Below, piece by piece: positions 9,202-18,987 of a stretch of 64,000 nt of DNA (position 1 is the first letter of the stretch; each line of letters opens with the position of its first letter). The stretch is from Prochlorococcus sp. AG-418-D13 (GTDB lineage Bacteria > Cyanobacteriota > Cyanobacteriia > PCC-6307 > Cyanobiaceae), in the NCBI GenBank assembly GCA_003214315.1, contig QCLU01000009.1, positions 1 through 64,000 of the forward strand, in the 5' to 3' direction. Position numbers and translations under genes: made by a program. The notes beneath the pieces were generated by a model, which was given only the letters and a program-made list of their open reading frames with translations, ran no database searches and had not been told where the DNA came from.

Positions 9202-10965
9202 GTGCAAAAGATTAAATCCAAATCTTTTTTTTTAATAATTCCAATATTAATTTTTTCTGGAATATCTTTTTATATTTTTAGTCTAATATTTACTACATTA
9301 AAATTTGATGTATCTAAAAAGAAGGGGTCTGGGATAACCAATTATTCTTATGTAATATCATCTTCTGATAATAAGATACTAAGCAAATTAAGCCGCAAAT
9401 TTGAAGTAGATAATAGTAAACATAAAATTCCATTTTTTCTTAAACATTCTTTTATATCATCTGAGGATAAAAGATTTTATGAACATAATGGAATAGATCT
9501 AAAAAGTATTTCACGTGCACTTATTCAAAATATTAGAAGTGGTTATGTTAAAGAGGGAGGAAGTACTATTACTCAACAAGTTGCCAGATTACTTTTTCTA
9601 AATAATGATGTAAGTTTTCAAAGAAAAATCAAAGAAATATTTATATCACTCATACTTGAATTTAGATATAACAAGAATCAAATTTTAAAATTATATTTAA
9701 ATAATATTTATTTAGGATCAGGAGCATACGGGGTAGACCAGGCTGCCCAAGTTTATTTTGGAAAATTTATAGCAGAATTGACATTATCAGAGATGGCATT
9801 AATTGCAGGATTAGCTCCAGCTCCATCAATTTATTCACCTTATCAAAATTTAGAACTTGCTATTAAAAATAGAAATAAAGTTCTTGAATCAATGTATGTT
9901 GATGGATATATTTCTCTTGCAAATAAGAATAAGGCTATTAAAGAAAAAATAAAATTAAATTATCAAACAGCTGATAATTTTTTAGATGATAAAGTATTAA
10001 TAAATTTTATTCTTCAGGAAACAGATAAAAGAATTGGAAGTAAAAATAATTATAAGTTTTTAAGAATTAAATCTTCTATCAACAAAGATTGGCAAGAAAA
10101 AGGTCAAAAAATATCAAGATATGCAGGGCCTAAAGAAATTGAATTTGGTCTGTTATCTATCGAATCAAACACAGGACTAATCAGGACAATGATAACCAGC
10201 AAAAATCCATCAATTAATGAATACAATAGAGTGATTTCATCTATAAGACCTTTAGGTTCTACTTTTAAAATAATCCCTTATGCTGCTGCATTAATAGAAG
10301 GAATAAAATTAAGCGATAAATTTCAAGACTTACCATTATGCTGGGAAAGTTATTGCCCAAAAAATTTTTCAGAAGATTACAGAGGTTCAATATCTTTGAT
10401 CGAATCATTTAAAAGTTCATCAAATATCGTTCCAATATCAATTACAAAAAAAATCGGCTTAAAAAATATTATTAATTTAGCGAATTCATTTGGACTAGGT
10501 TACAAGCAAGAGTTTGAGGAATTCCCATCATTAGCTATTGGCTCCTATGGAGATAATCTTTTAAACATTACAAATGCATATTCTGCAATAAACAATAATG
10601 GTAGGATTCAAAGCCCTGAAATCTTAGAAAAAATAGAATCATTAAATGAAGATTATATTTGGGAAAACAAATTTATTTCCAAGAAAATATTAGATTTAAA
10701 AATAAACAAAAAAATAAATAAACTTCTTGAAAAATCTGTAAAAGAGGGCACTTCAAAAGCAGCATCTATAAAAGGAATGAAAATTTATGGAAAAACAGGT
10801 ACATCTGATGGAAATAAAGATCTCTGGTTTATTGGTTCCATTGAAAACCTTACAACAGGGGTCTGGATAGGTTACGACGATAACAAAGAATCTGAATTAT
10901 CAAGTGGAAATGCAGCTTATTTATGGAAGAAGTTTATAGCTGAAATTTACAAAATCCCAATTTAA
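9202..10965 (+). CDS. class A penicillin-binding protein (glycosyltransferase/transpeptidase)
   Basis: Bifunctional peptidoglycan synthase with one N-terminal membrane anchor (residues about 8-30). The GT51 glycosyltransferase domain has SEDKRFYEHNGID and GGSTITQQVARLLF. The transpeptidase domain has the Ser-x-x-Lys motif inside PLGSTFKI, an SSN motif in FKSSSNIVP and KTGTSDG near the C-terminus. At about 587 residues it is a compact PBP1-type enzyme with no large extra domains. The frame also opens at TTG 9193, overlapping chlG. I chose GTG 9202, two bases after the chlG stop. The adjacency suggests coupling to chlG translation. Confidence 0.93.
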   Translation: MQKIKSKSFFLIIPILIFSGISFYIFSLIFTTLKFDVSKKKGSGITNYSYVISSSDNKILSKLSRKFEVDNSKHKIPFFLKHSFISSEDKRFYEHNGIDLKSISRALIQNIRSGYVKEGGSTITQQVARLLFLNNDVSFQRKIKEIFISLILEFRYNKNQILKLYLNNIYLGSGAYGVDQAAQVYFGKFIAELTLSEMALIAGLAPAPSIYSPYQNLELAIKNRNKVLESMYVDGYISLANKNKAIKEKIKLNYQTADNFLDDKVLINFILQETDKRIGSKNNYKFLRIKSSINKDWQEKGQKISRYAGPKEIEFGLLSIESNTGLIRTMITSKNPSINEYNRVISSIRPLGSTFKIIPYAAALIEGIKLSDKFQDLPLCWESYCPKNFSEDYRGSISLIESFKSSSNIVPISITKKIGLKNIINLANSFGLGYKQEFEEFPSLAIGSYGDNLLNITNAYSAINNNGRIQSPEILEKIESLNEDYIWENKFISKKILDLKINKKINKLLEKSVKEGTSKAASIKGMKIYGKTGTSDGNKDLWFIGSIENLTTGVWIGYDDNKESELSSGNAAYLWKKFIAEIYKIPI

Positions 10966-10980
10966 AAATAAATTATATTT

Positions 10981-12297
10981 TTAAGGTTTATAAGAAATTA
11001 TTGCAGAATAAAATCCATCACCAGGATAATCTAAGCTAGGTAAAATTTGCTTTTGGCTAACCAATTTTAAAGCTTTGTTTTTTTCAATAAATCGTTCAAT
11101 TAATAGATTATTTTCATCGGGACAAATAGTACAAGTTGAATAAACTAAAGTTCCATCTTTTTTCAAAAGAGGGAAAATACTCTCTAATAGTTTTTCCTGT
11201 AATAAAGTTAAAAATTTTATTTTCTCTTTACTTAAAGACCATCTAGAATCTGGATTCCTGGAAAGAGTTCCAATGCCAGAACAGGGAGCATCTAATAAAA
11301 TTTTATCAAAATAAGATATAAGCTTAGGATTCAATTCAATCAAACTCGTAGCATCAGCCTTAAGGGTATTAACAGATTTCAAATTTAACCTTTCTAAATT
11401 TGATTGCAGTATTTTCAATCTTTTTGCTGATCTATCTACAGCAAGAATTTCAGCACTATCATTTGTTAATTCTGCTAAGTGGGTAGACTTACTTCCTGGA
11501 GCTGCACAAGCATCTAGAATCTTTTCACCCTCTTTTGGATTTAAGAGAGGTGCTATCCACTGAGAAGATCTATCTTGAATTGTCCAAAGTCCATCACTAT
11601 ATCCTGGTAAATTTTTGATAGATCTTGGATTAGATTTTAACGTAATTCCATTATGTAAATCTTTTATAATTTCAGCATCAATTTTATTTTCATGAAGTAC
11701 TTTCAAAAATTCATCTAAATTAGTTTTTAATTGGTTAATTCTCAAATCAATTGAAGGTTTTTTATTAAATGCCTTTACGATATTTTCACCCTCGCTATTG
11801 CCTACCCATTTATAAAGATCCTTCACAAGCCATAATGGGAATGATTCAAGATATGAAATTCTTTCTTTTCTATCAGAAGATAATTTCGGAAAAATTTCTT
11901 GTTCTAATTTTCTTGATGCATTTCTCAATATCGCATTTACAGTTCCCGCTAAACCATTTAAATCTGTTTTTTTAGCTACTTCTACAGTGGTAGAAATAGC
12001 TGCAGAAAATGGAATTTTATCCATTTTCAATAGTTGATATAAACCTATATGAAGAAGCCATCTTAATTTTGGAGGCTGCTTTTTATGAGTAATTTTTGAT
12101 GTATGATCCGCCCAAAGATCAAGAAATTTTCTATACCTTATACAGCCAAAAGATAATTCTGTAATAAAAGCTATATCAAGAGGATTAAATTGATAATTTT
12201 TTAAAACCTTTTCAAGGGCATGATCAGAAAAATCACCAGAACTAACTTTTAATAAAATTTCCCAAGCTGCCTTCCTTTGTAAATATCCTATGCTCAA
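10981..12297 (-). CDS. rsmB: 16S rRNA (cytosine-967-C5)-methyltransferase RsmB
   Basis: SAM-dependent m5C methyltransferase (Sun/RsmB family) for 16S rRNA, 438 residues. An N-terminal NusB-like domain (residues about 1-130) is followed by a Rossmann domain with DACAAPGSKSTHLAEL. The two catalytic-cysteine motifs are DAPCSGIGTLSRNPDSRW and STCTICPDENN. The start is TTG at 12297. It converges with the PBP gene, 15 bases between the stops. Confidence 0.94.
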   Translation of the reverse strand: MSIGYLQRKAAWEILLKVSSGDFSDHALEKVLKNYQFNPLDIAFITELSFGCIRYRKFLDLWADHTSKITHKKQPPKLRWLLHIGLYQLLKMDKIPFSAAISTTVEVAKKTDLNGLAGTVNAILRNASRKLEQEIFPKLSSDRKERISYLESFPLWLVKDLYKWVGNSEGENIVKAFNKKPSIDLRINQLKTNLDEFLKVLHENKIDAEIIKDLHNGITLKSNPRSIKNLPGYSDGLWTIQDRSSQWIAPLLNPKEGEKILDACAAPGSKSTHLAELTNDSAEILAVDRSAKRLKILQSNLERLNLKSVNTLKADATSLIELNPKLISYFDKILLDAPCSGIGTLSRNPDSRWSLSKEKIKFLTLLQEKLLESIFPLLKKDGTLVYSTCTICPDENNLLIERFIEKNKALKLVSQKQILPSLDYPGDGFYSAIISYKP

Positions 12298-12347
12298 AAT
12301 ATTATTTATTGCTAAAGATAACTTTAATATACAAAAAATTCAAAAAT

Positions 12348-12491
12348 TTAAATCACCCTTTCAACTGCAGAATTGAACCAAATAAAACCTAAAATAGAAA
12401 TCAGTGACAGATTAAATCCTAAAAAAAGAAAGATATTTAAAGAATGAATTCTTTCCCTAAAAAATAATTTTTTCTCTTCTTGATACTTCAT
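12348..12491 (-). CDS. small membrane protein, 47 residues
   Basis: ATG at 12491 to TAA at 12348, co-directional with and upstream of rsmB. The N-terminus is charged (MKYQEEKKLFFRER). One or two hydrophobic helices follow (SLNIFLFLGFNLSL, ISILGFIWF), and the tail is VERVI. It looks like a real single-pass or hairpin membrane peptide from its composition and tight fit between neighbours. No function is recognised. Confidence 0.55.
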   Translation of the reverse strand: MKYQEEKKLFFRERIHSLNIFLFLGFNLSLISILGFIWFNSAVERVI

Positions 12492-12510
12492 TAATAAAAT
12501 AAAACCTTAA

Positions 12511-12690
12511 TTAGGAGTTCAAACGGCAACCTATATGGATGGATCCTGCATCAAGCATTATTCCTAGTTTAATTGCTATAGATTCTTCTAGCCTTGTGAA
12601 ATTAAATTGATGGGTAGTTATCCAATCTAATTCAGAAAAAGTGATAATGCCCGTCGAATTACTTTTCAAAAAAAGTGTCCCAATTTTCAT
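12511..12690 (-). CDS. conserved-looking small protein, 59 residues
   Basis: ATG at 12690 to TAA at 12511. The protein (MKIGTLFLKSNSTGIITFSE ... KLGIMLDAGSIHIGCRLNS) has alternating polar and hydrophobic residues, like a small beta-rich or alpha/beta fold, and coding-like codon use. It fills the gap between the 47-residue gene and the photolyase, all on the minus strand. The function is unknown. Confidence 0.6.
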   Translation of the reverse strand: MKIGTLFLKSNSTGIITFSELDWITTHQFNFTRLEESIAIKLGIMLDAGSIHIGCRLNS

Positions 12691-12796
12691 TAGATAAATC
12701 TAATTTAAAACTAAGTTAACATCCGTCCTTAATATTTCGTCATAACATAATATTCTTTTAATTTTTCAAAACCAAAGGTAGGTTATTACTCTTAAT

Positions 12797-14287
12797 TTAT
12801 TGAATATCTCTTAAAAATTTATCGGCCGTTTTTAAGTGATTATCTAATTTTTCCTCTGACATTTTATCGAGATTTCTCGTTAACATTGCCAGACGATATT
12901 GCTTTCTAAAAAAGGTTTCATTATCTTTAATAAATTTCCAAAATAAGCCATCCCATATTTCACACCATGGGCCACTTTTAAAATTAGACATTTTTTTTAC
13001 ATAATTAGAGCTTGATATATATGGTTTTGTTGAAAAGATACCTCCATCACTAAACTGACTCATTCCGTAAACATTTGGGACCATAACCCAATCATAGGAA
13101 TCAATAAACATTTCCATAAACCATTTATAAACTTGATTGGGGTGAATTCTACATAGAAGCATAAAGTTACCAATAATCATTAACCTCTCAATATGGTGAC
13201 AATAACCATATTTAATAATATTTTTTATAACAACGTCTACTGGTTCAATTCCTGTATTTCCTTGGTAAAAAGATTCTGGAATTGACTTATCTTCAAAATT
13301 CCAAAAATTACTGTTTCGCATCTTTGTTCCGTATTTTTTATATACGAGACAAATAAATTCTCTCCATCCAATAATTTGACGAATTAAACCCTCTAAAGAG
13401 TTAATAGGAACATTATTATTTTTTGCAAAAAGTAATGCTTTATTTACTACCACATCTGGGGTTAATAAGCCGCTATTTAAAAGAGGAGAAAGTAAACTAT
13501 GCCACAAAAAAGAATTTTCTCTAGAAATAGCATCCTCATAATCTCCAAATAAGAAAAATCTATGTTTAAAAAAATCATTTAACCATTCATCTGCCTCTTC
13601 AAAATTAGTTGGATATAAAAAGTTATTACTTTCTCCAATAAACTCAATATCAAAATTAGCTAATGACCTTTCTGCATTAACTACAAATTTATTTTTTTGT
13701 AATTTAGGTATATCAGGTATATTTATTTTTTTTGGTAATTTTTTTCTGTTCATTTCATCGAAACTCCATTTACCTCCTAAAGGTGAATCATCAGGATTAA
13801 CTAATATCTTTTTGCTCTTTCTTTGATTCTCATAAAATCTCCCCATAAGAGGTTTTTTTGGATTTGATGCAAATAACTCTTTCAAATCTTCACTGCTTAT
13901 AAACATAGGAGAAGGCAAAATATTTAAAGCTAAATTATTACTTTCAACAAAATGATTAATCCTCTTCATTAATAAAAAATCATGAGGATCAATGAGATTT
14001 ATTTTCTGATATTTATTTTTAATAAATTCCGATAAGTAATCAACTGTTGAAACATTATTCTTGTTTTCGATATATAAAACTTTAAAGCCAGATATTTCTA
14101 AATAATTTTTATAAGCGAGCATAGATGCTCTATGAAAAACTAACTTATTTTTATGGTTAATTAATTTATGAAATTTATCATTTCCAAAAAATAATGAGTC
14201 TTCCAAAAGCAAAACTTCACAATTTATTTTTAAGATTGGGCTTTCTCTAAAAAGTTGATTCGGGAAAATAATTGATACTTGTTTCAT
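12797..14287 (-). CDS. photolyase-related protein of the prokaryotic (6-4)/FeS-BCP family, cluster cysteines missing
   Basis: A 496-residue protein of the deoxyribodipyrimidine photolyase-related family, prokaryotic (6-4) photolyases such as Agrobacterium PhrB. It has the N-terminal antenna domain ([16 protein letters not shown]), the FAD domain with [11 protein letters not shown], and the hallmark run [15 protein letters not shown] followed by [16 protein letters not shown]. After that motif relatives normally carry Cys-x-x-Cys and a later Cys for a [4Fe-4S] cluster. Here the segment is short and reads [15 protein letters not shown], so a cluster is unlikely. It is the last gene of a four-gene unit and overlaps the DUF2256 stop by an ATGA junction. 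Expected role: light-driven repair of UV lesions. Confidence 0.85.
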   Translation of the reverse strand: MKQVSIIFPNQLFRESPILKINCEVLLLEDSLFFGNDKFHKLINHKNKLVFHRASMLAYKNYLEISGFKVLYIENKNNVSTVDYLSEFIKNKYQKINLIDPHDFLLMKRINHFVESNNLALNILPSPMFISSEDLKELFASNPKKPLMGRFYENQRKSKKILVNPDDSPLGGKWSFDEMNRKKLPKKINIPDIPKLQKNKFVVNAERSLANFDIEFIGESNNFLYPTNFEEADEWLNDFFKHRFFLFGDYEDAISRENSFLWHSLLSPLLNSGLLTPDVVVNKALLFAKNNNVPINSLEGLIRQIIGWREFICLVYKKYGTKMRNSNFWNFEDKSIPESFYQGNTGIEPVDVVIKNIIKYGYCHHIERLMIIGNFMLLCRIHPNQVYKWFMEMFIDSYDWVMVPNVYGMSQFSDGGIFSTKPYISSSNYVKKMSNFKSGPWCEIWDGLFWKFIKDNETFFRKQYRLAMLTRNLDKMSEEKLDNHLKTADKFLRDIQ

Positions 14288-14415
14288 CTTTGCGACTTTC
14301 TGTTACTACATCTTTTTGAACAGTAGATAACATCATCCCAACAGTTTTTCCATTTTTTGCGCCACTTGAACGGCCTATTGCAAACAGGACAAGTTTTAGT
14401 AGAAAGATTTTTCAA
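14284..14415 (-). CDS. DUF2256 zinc-finger-like protein, 43 residues
   Basis: Starts at TTG 14415 and ends at TGA 14284. It reads [16 protein letters not shown], then a tryptophan and acidic patch, then YCSKRCSN. This is the DUF2256 pattern with two Cys pairs (CPVC and CSKRC), likely binding zinc. It is in the same reading frame as the DUF2805 gene upstream and separated from it by only TAA plus one ATT codon. Its stop overlaps the photolyase start. The function is unknown. The tight linkage suggests a partner of the photolyase. Confidence 0.8.
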   Translation of the reverse strand: MKNLSTKTCPVCNRPFKWRKKWKNCWDDVIYCSKRCSNRKSQR

Positions 14416-14418
14416 AAT

Positions 14419-14655
14419 TTATAATTTTCTTTTATGAGTAGATTTAAATCTAGTTGAATCTTTAAGCGCCATATGTTTTGTATTTCTTCCCGAAACTCTC
14501 TTTCTCCAGACTTTGAAGGATTTGGGTTTAAGATTTTGACGCATAATTTTTATCGCATCTTCCTCTTTTAAACCAAATTGATACTCAATAGCTTCAAAGG
14601 GTGTTCTATCTTCCCAACACATTTCTATTATTCTGTCTATATCCATACTTTCCAT
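14419..14655 (-). CDS. DUF2805 (TIGR03643-type) protein
   Basis: A 78-residue basic protein with the family pattern IDRIIEMCWEDRTPFEAI, then QFGLKEEDAIKIMR, then SFKVWRKRVSGRNTKH. The first half looks like a small helix-turn-helix fold and the second half is highly basic, so nucleic-acid binding is plausible but not shown. It starts two bases after the DUF393 stop and ends just before the DUF2256 gene. The four genes are almost certainly one transcript. Confidence 0.85.
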   Translation of the reverse strand: MESMDIDRIIEMCWEDRTPFEAIEYQFGLKEEDAIKIMRQNLKPKSFKVWRKRVSGRNTKHMALKDSTRFKSTHKRKL

Positions 14656-14657
14656 AT

Positions 14658-15062
14658 TTATTGTTCACATTGTGAGGTACAAAGTTTTTCAATATCGGAT
14701 CTACCTGTAATTTGAAGTCTATATTTTGCCCAATATCTGTAAACCAGTCTCAATAATGGAGATAAGAGCTTAATCTTCAAGGGATAATAAACCCAACCTA
14801 AACCAACTAATTCATAAGAATATGAAAGTACATCTAGTCCCCTAATAATTTCACCATTTTCCATAATCCCATGCAGGTTTGACATAGCTTCTGAATATGC
14901 GATGTCATTAAAAAGACTTTGATCATAATCCTTACTATTAATATCTATAAATGAAATTTGATTTAAGATATCTCTTTTTTTTAGAAAATTTGTTTCTCTC
15001 AAACAAAGTGGACAACCACCATCGAATAAAAAGGTTAATTTATTTTTCATATTTTTATTCAA
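14658..15062 (-). CDS. DUF393 thiol-disulfide oxidoreductase (DCC family)
   Basis: A 134-residue protein with the DCC-family motif LFDGGCPLC (CxxC near residues 17-20), a thioredoxin-like fold predicted to do thiol-disulfide exchange. The start could be ATG 15062 or ATG 15050, four codons later. First gene of the unit with DUF2805, DUF2256 and the photolyase. Its substrate is unknown. A role in the redox state of the zinc-finger partner is only a guess. Confidence 0.88.
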   Translation of the reverse strand: MNKNMKNKLTFLFDGGCPLCLRETNFLKKRDILNQISFIDINSKDYDQSLFNDIAYSEAMSNLHGIMENGEIIRGLDVLSYSYELVGLGWVYYPLKIKLLSPLLRLVYRYWAKYRLQITGRSDIEKLCTSQCEQ

Positions 15063-15182
15063 ATATAGAAATTAAATAACTTTTTTGTGGAATAAAAATT
15101 TTTTTTTAGAGTACAAGCTTTATAAAGCCTTAATAATTGCCAGTTCTAATTTAGTGAAATTACATTATCTTATAGATTAATA

Positions 15183-15212
15183 AGCCATTGATTAAGGGAT
15201 ACATCAATGGTT
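15183..15212 (-). terminator. hairpin at the 3' end of the 67-residue gene
   Basis: A ten-pair stem, AGCCATTGAT with ATCAATGGTT, around a ten-base loop, 16 bases past the stop of the leftward gene at 15228. There is no long U tract, so it may act as an mRNA 3'-stabilising hairpin or a weak terminator. Confidence 0.5.
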
Positions 15213-15227
15213 TAAAACTATTTATGA

Positions 15228-15431
15228 TCAATCATCTAAAAGATGAACTCCTTCTCCTACGTCAGGAGTAAATTTACAATATTTTTCAAAAATAAGTCCA
15301 ACACCTCTCATTTTTTCTCCTAATTCATCGTTAAATTTATTCCATTCTTCCGATTCACGCTCAGGTAAATCCCACCCCTGTTTTTCTACCATACTTGTTA
15401 TTACTGTATAGTCCCATTCTATGAATGCCAT
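15228..15431 (-). CDS. small acidic protein of unknown function, 67 residues
   Basis: ATG at 15431. The soluble protein (MAFIEWDYTVITSMVEKQGW ... KYCKFTPDVGEGVHLLDD) is acidic with aromatic residues and no membrane segment. It is followed by a stem-loop and is divergent from trmH. I do not recognise a family. Composition and the 3' hairpin support a real gene. Confidence 0.65.
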   Translation of the reverse strand: MAFIEWDYTVITSMVEKQGWDLPERESEEWNKFNDELGEKMRGVGLIFEKYCKFTPDVGEGVHLLDD

Positions 15432-15526
15432 TAAGTTAATTCAAACTACCAAATATTATAAACCAAGAGATTTAATAGGTAATCAATATTTTTTGAATAT
15501 AATTTAAACGTGTGAAAAAATTATAA

Positions 15527-16198
15527 ATGTCAATTTTGCCTAGAAGATTTGAACGAATCAAAAGTGTTTTAGATTGCAGAATGAAAAACTTAACTGTTTT
15601 AGTTGAGGATGTCAATAAACCACATAATTTATCTGCGATATTAAGGACATGTGATGCAGCAGGAGTTTTCGAAGCAAATTTTATTAGCAAAACGAAAGCC
15701 GTTAAGACTTTTAATAGTACTGCTCAAGGAAGTCAAAAATGGGTAAAACTGAATAATCATGAAAACACTATCACGGCAATATCTTATTTAAAGAATAAGG
15801 GTTTTAAATTATATGGAACGACTCTTAATAGTGAATCAGTAGATTATAGAAATTTTGATTATTCTCAAAATACATGTTTTGTTTTAGGAGCAGAAAAATG
15901 GGGACTAAGTAATGAACTTATATCAATGGTTGATCAATCAATTTTTATACCTATGAGAGGTATGGTTCAATCTCTGAATGTTTCAGTTGCTGCTTCCATA
16001 TTATTATTTGAAGCTATTCGCCAAAGAAAAAATAAAGGTATATTGCCCGCTAATGGAGAAGGATTAAATATAAATGAATATCAAAAAACACTTTTTGAAT
16101 GGTGTTACCCAGAATTAGCTGCTGTGTATAAAAAATCAGCTAAAGAATATCCAAAGTTGAATGATCAAGGGGAATTTGATCCTATTACAGATAACTAA
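15527..16198 (+). CDS. trmH: tRNA (guanosine-18-2'-O)-methyltransferase, SpoU family
   Basis: A 223-residue SPOUT methyltransferase that methylates the 2'-OH of G18 in tRNA. All three knot motifs are visible: NLSAILRTCDAAGV near residue 37, FVLGAEKWGLSNELI near 120 and IPMRGMVQSLNVSVAASI near 140. The N-terminus RRFERIKSVLDCRMKNLTV is typical of TrmH rather than RlmB. It converges with the ABC permease gene, with two bases between the stops. Confidence 0.93.
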   Translation: MSILPRRFERIKSVLDCRMKNLTVLVEDVNKPHNLSAILRTCDAAGVFEANFISKTKAVKTFNSTAQGSQKWVKLNNHENTITAISYLKNKGFKLYGTTLNSESVDYRNFDYSQNTCFVLGAEKWGLSNELISMVDQSIFIPMRGMVQSLNVSVAASILLFEAIRQRKNKGILPANGEGLNINEYQKTLFEWCYPELAAVYKKSAKEYPKLNDQGEFDPITDN

Positions 16199-16200
16199 AT

Positions 16201-17046
16201 TTATTCAGAATTTTGACTATCAAAAATTTCTTCTAGATCCTCTCCTATAAAAGAAAGACCTAAAACTAAAAAAAACATTGCCAAACCTGGAAACAAAGCT
16301 GTCCACCATATACCTGTGGGCAAAGCGGCAAGAGCAAGATTTAAATCACTTCCCCACTCTGGGACATCTGCAGGAACACCAAGACCTAAAAATCCTAAAC
16401 TTCCTAATACCAAAACAGCATCCGCAGCATTTAGGGTAAGCAGAATAGGCAAAGGTGTTATTACATTTGGGAGAATATATTTAAAAATAATTGTTTTAAC
16501 ATCAGCTCCTGAAACTTGAGCTGCCTCCACATAATTTTCTGATTTAACCAATATTGTCTGATTTCTGATTAATCTAAAATATTGAGGAGAGTAAACAATA
16601 CACAATGCCAAAGCTGCGTTAAGGATACCCTTACCCAATACAAAAGCAACAACAACTGAAAGCAGAATTACAGGTATTGAAAAAATAGTATCCATTATTA
16701 GTGATAAACATTTATCAAAAAAACCACCAAAATAACCACTTAATAATCCTAATGGCAAACCCAAACTTAATGAAAAAAGAATAGCTAAGAAAACAACTTC
16801 TATCGCTAAAGATGATCCTTGCAAAGTTCTTAAGCAAACATCTCTTCCTAATCTGTCTGTGCCACAGAAATGATTAAGCGAAGGAGGTGCAAAGATATCA
16901 TTGCTTAACATTGAAAATGAATAACCAAAAAAATTATTGGCCTCTAAAAATTTCATTATTAAAACAACAAGAAGATAAAAAAGTACAATTAAAAATCCAG
17001 TTTTTCTGATATTTGCGCCGACACGATTGATTGAGTTAATATCCAA
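16201..17046 (-). CDS. ABC transporter permease, DppC/OppC type
   Basis: A 281-residue inner-membrane permease with about six helices, the N-terminal DppC-like signature FCGTDRLGRDVCLRTLQGS, and the EAA loop EAAQVSGADVKTIIFKYILPN. The family imports di/oligopeptides, nickel or related solutes. No other subunit of the transporter is adjacent, so the substrate cannot be called. Leftward, downstream of lepA with a gap of about 75 bases. Confidence 0.88.
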   Translation of the reverse strand: MDINSINRVGANIRKTGFLIVLFYLLVVLIMKFLEANNFFGYSFSMLSNDIFAPPSLNHFCGTDRLGRDVCLRTLQGSSLAIEVVFLAILFSLSLGLPLGLLSGYFGGFFDKCLSLIMDTIFSIPVILLSVVVAFVLGKGILNAALALCIVYSPQYFRLIRNQTILVKSENYVEAAQVSGADVKTIIFKYILPNVITPLPILLTLNAADAVLVLGSLGFLGLGVPADVPEWGSDLNLALAALPTGIWWTALFPGLAMFFLVLGLSFIGEDLEEIFDSQNSE

Positions 17047-17123
17047 AATCTTTTTTAGAGATATGACTGAAATATACCCAATTCTTAAAAAAAAAATAGT
17101 TATTAAATTTAAATTTTAAGAAA

Positions 17124-18932
17124 TTACTGATTTAATTTTAGGACTGCCATAAAAGCTTCTTGAGGGACTTCAACTTTACCCATTGCCTTCATCCTTTTTT
17201 TACCTTTGGCTTGTTTCTTTAAAAGTTTCTTTTTCCTAGAAATATCTCCTCCATAACATTTAGATAAAACATCTTTTCGTAAAGCACTTATACTTTCACT
17301 TGCAATAATTCTGCTACCGATTGAAGCTTGAATAGGTATTTTAAATTGTTGTTTTGGAATAAGTTCTTTTAATTTCTCAACTAAACTTCTGCCAATTCCA
17401 TAAGACTTATCTTTATGAACAATCGAAGTTAATGGATCTGCTCTTTCTGAATTTATTAGAACATCTAATCTAACAAGGTCATTCTTTCTATAGCCAATCA
17501 AGTGATATTCCATTGATGCATAACCTTGAGTCCTACTTTTCATTTGATCAAAGAAATCTGTAACTACTTCTGCTAATGGAATTTCATAAATCAAAGTAAC
17601 TCGATCAGTTGTTATATATTTCATATCTATGAATACTCCCCTTCTTTCCTGACATAAACCCATTAATGTTCCATTAAATTCATTGGGTGCATAAATTTCC
17701 ATTTTCACATAAGGCTCTTCTATTGATTCTCTAAGTTGTGGATCAGGAATTGTAGAAGGGTTATCAATAAAGATATGTTCCTGCTGATTTAAATTAACCT
17801 TATAAATAACCGATGGTGCCGTTACGATTAGATCCAAGTCATATTCTCTTTCTAATCTTTCTTGAACAATCTCCATATGAAGAAGTCCTAGAAATCCGCA
17901 CCTAAATCCGAAGCCCATTGCGCTACTGGTTTCGGGCTCATATTTTAAAGCTGCATCAGATAATTGTAATTTTTCTAGTGATACTCTTAAATCTGGGAAT
18001 TGATCAGCATCAGTCGGGAATAAGCCACAAAAAACCATAGGATTTGCTGTCTTATAACCAGGCAAAGGATCATTGGCAGGTGAATTTAAAAGAGTAATCG
18101 TATCTCCCACTCTCGCATCAGCAACTGATTTTATAGAAGCAGCTAAATAACCAACTTCTCCTGCATGTAATTCATCAACTTGCTGCTGATCAGGCGCCAT
18201 TATTCCTATCTCATCTAGTTCATAATTTTTTTTACTTGCCATTAATAATATTTTTTCTCTCTTATTAAGAGACCCAGATATCACCCTGAAATAAACAATC
18301 ACTCCTCTGTAGGGATCATAATAAGAATCAAAAATGAGTGCCTTTGTAGGTAGTTTAATTTCATCTTGAGGAGGAGGCACTCTTCTTACAATTGCTTCTA
18401 AAATATCCTTAATACCAACTCCAGTTTTTGCTGAACAATTTATTGCATTAGATGTATCAAGTCCAATAATTTCCTCTATTTCAAGTTTTATTTTTTCGGC
18501 ATCAGCACCTGGTAAATCAACTTTATTTAAAACAGGAATTATTTCAAGATTATTTTCTAAGGCAAGATAAACATTAGCTAAGGTTTGAGCTTCTACTCCT
18601 TGACTTGCATCAACAACCAGTAAAGCTCCTTCACAAGCTTGAAGAGATCTACTAACCTCATAAGAAAAATCAACGTGCCCTGGAGTATCTATTAAGTTCA
18701 AAACATATTCTTGAGAATCATCAGCTTTATATTTCATCCTAGCGGCCTGTAACTTGATAGTAATCCCTCTTTCTCTTTCAAGATCCATACTGTCCAAAAA
18801 TTGTTCTTGCATATCCCTTTGCTGCACAGTACCAGTATCTTGGAGCAACCTATCGGCAAGGGTAGATTTACCATGGTCAATATGAGCGATTATGCAGAAA
18901 TTTCTAATTTTTGAAACCGATATATCAGTCAT
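17124..18932 (-). CDS. lepA: translation elongation factor 4 (LepA)
   Basis: A 602-residue ribosome-binding GTPase of the LepA/EF4 family. G1 is [16 protein letters not shown]3 is [12 protein letters not shown] and G4 is [12 protein letters not shown]-like domains follow, and the LepA-specific C-terminal domain carries [20 protein letters not shown]. Full length. Confidence 0.98.
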   Translation of the reverse strand: MTDISVSKIRNFCIIAHIDHGKSTLADRLLQDTGTVQQRDMQEQFLDSMDLERERGITIKLQAARMKYKADDSQEYVLNLIDTPGHVDFSYEVSRSLQACEGALLVVDASQGVEAQTLANVYLALENNLEIIPVLNKVDLPGADAEKIKLEIEEIIGLDTSNAINCSAKTGVGIKDILEAIVRRVPPPQDEIKLPTKALIFDSYYDPYRGVIVYFRVISGSLNKREKILLMASKKNYELDEIGIMAPDQQQVDELHAGEVGYLAASIKSVADARVGDTITLLNSPANDPLPGYKTANPMVFCGLFPTDADQFPDLRVSLEKLQLSDAALKYEPETSSAMGFGFRCGFLGLLHMEIVQERLEREYDLDLIVTAPSVIYKVNLNQQEHIFIDNPSTIPDPQLRESIEEPYVKMEIYAPNEFNGTLMGLCQERRGVFIDMKYITTDRVTLIYEIPLAEVVTDFFDQMKSRTQGYASMEYHLIGYRKNDLVRLDVLINSERADPLTSIVHKDKSYGIGRSLVEKLKELIPKQQFKIPIQASIGSRIIASESISALRKDVLSKCYGGDISRKKKLLKKQAKGKKRMKAMGKVEVPQEAFMAVLKLNQ

Positions 18933-18987
18933 ATAGAAAGAAAAATTCTCCTCTTATTACATCTTGATTAATATTAGCTAATTAGAA

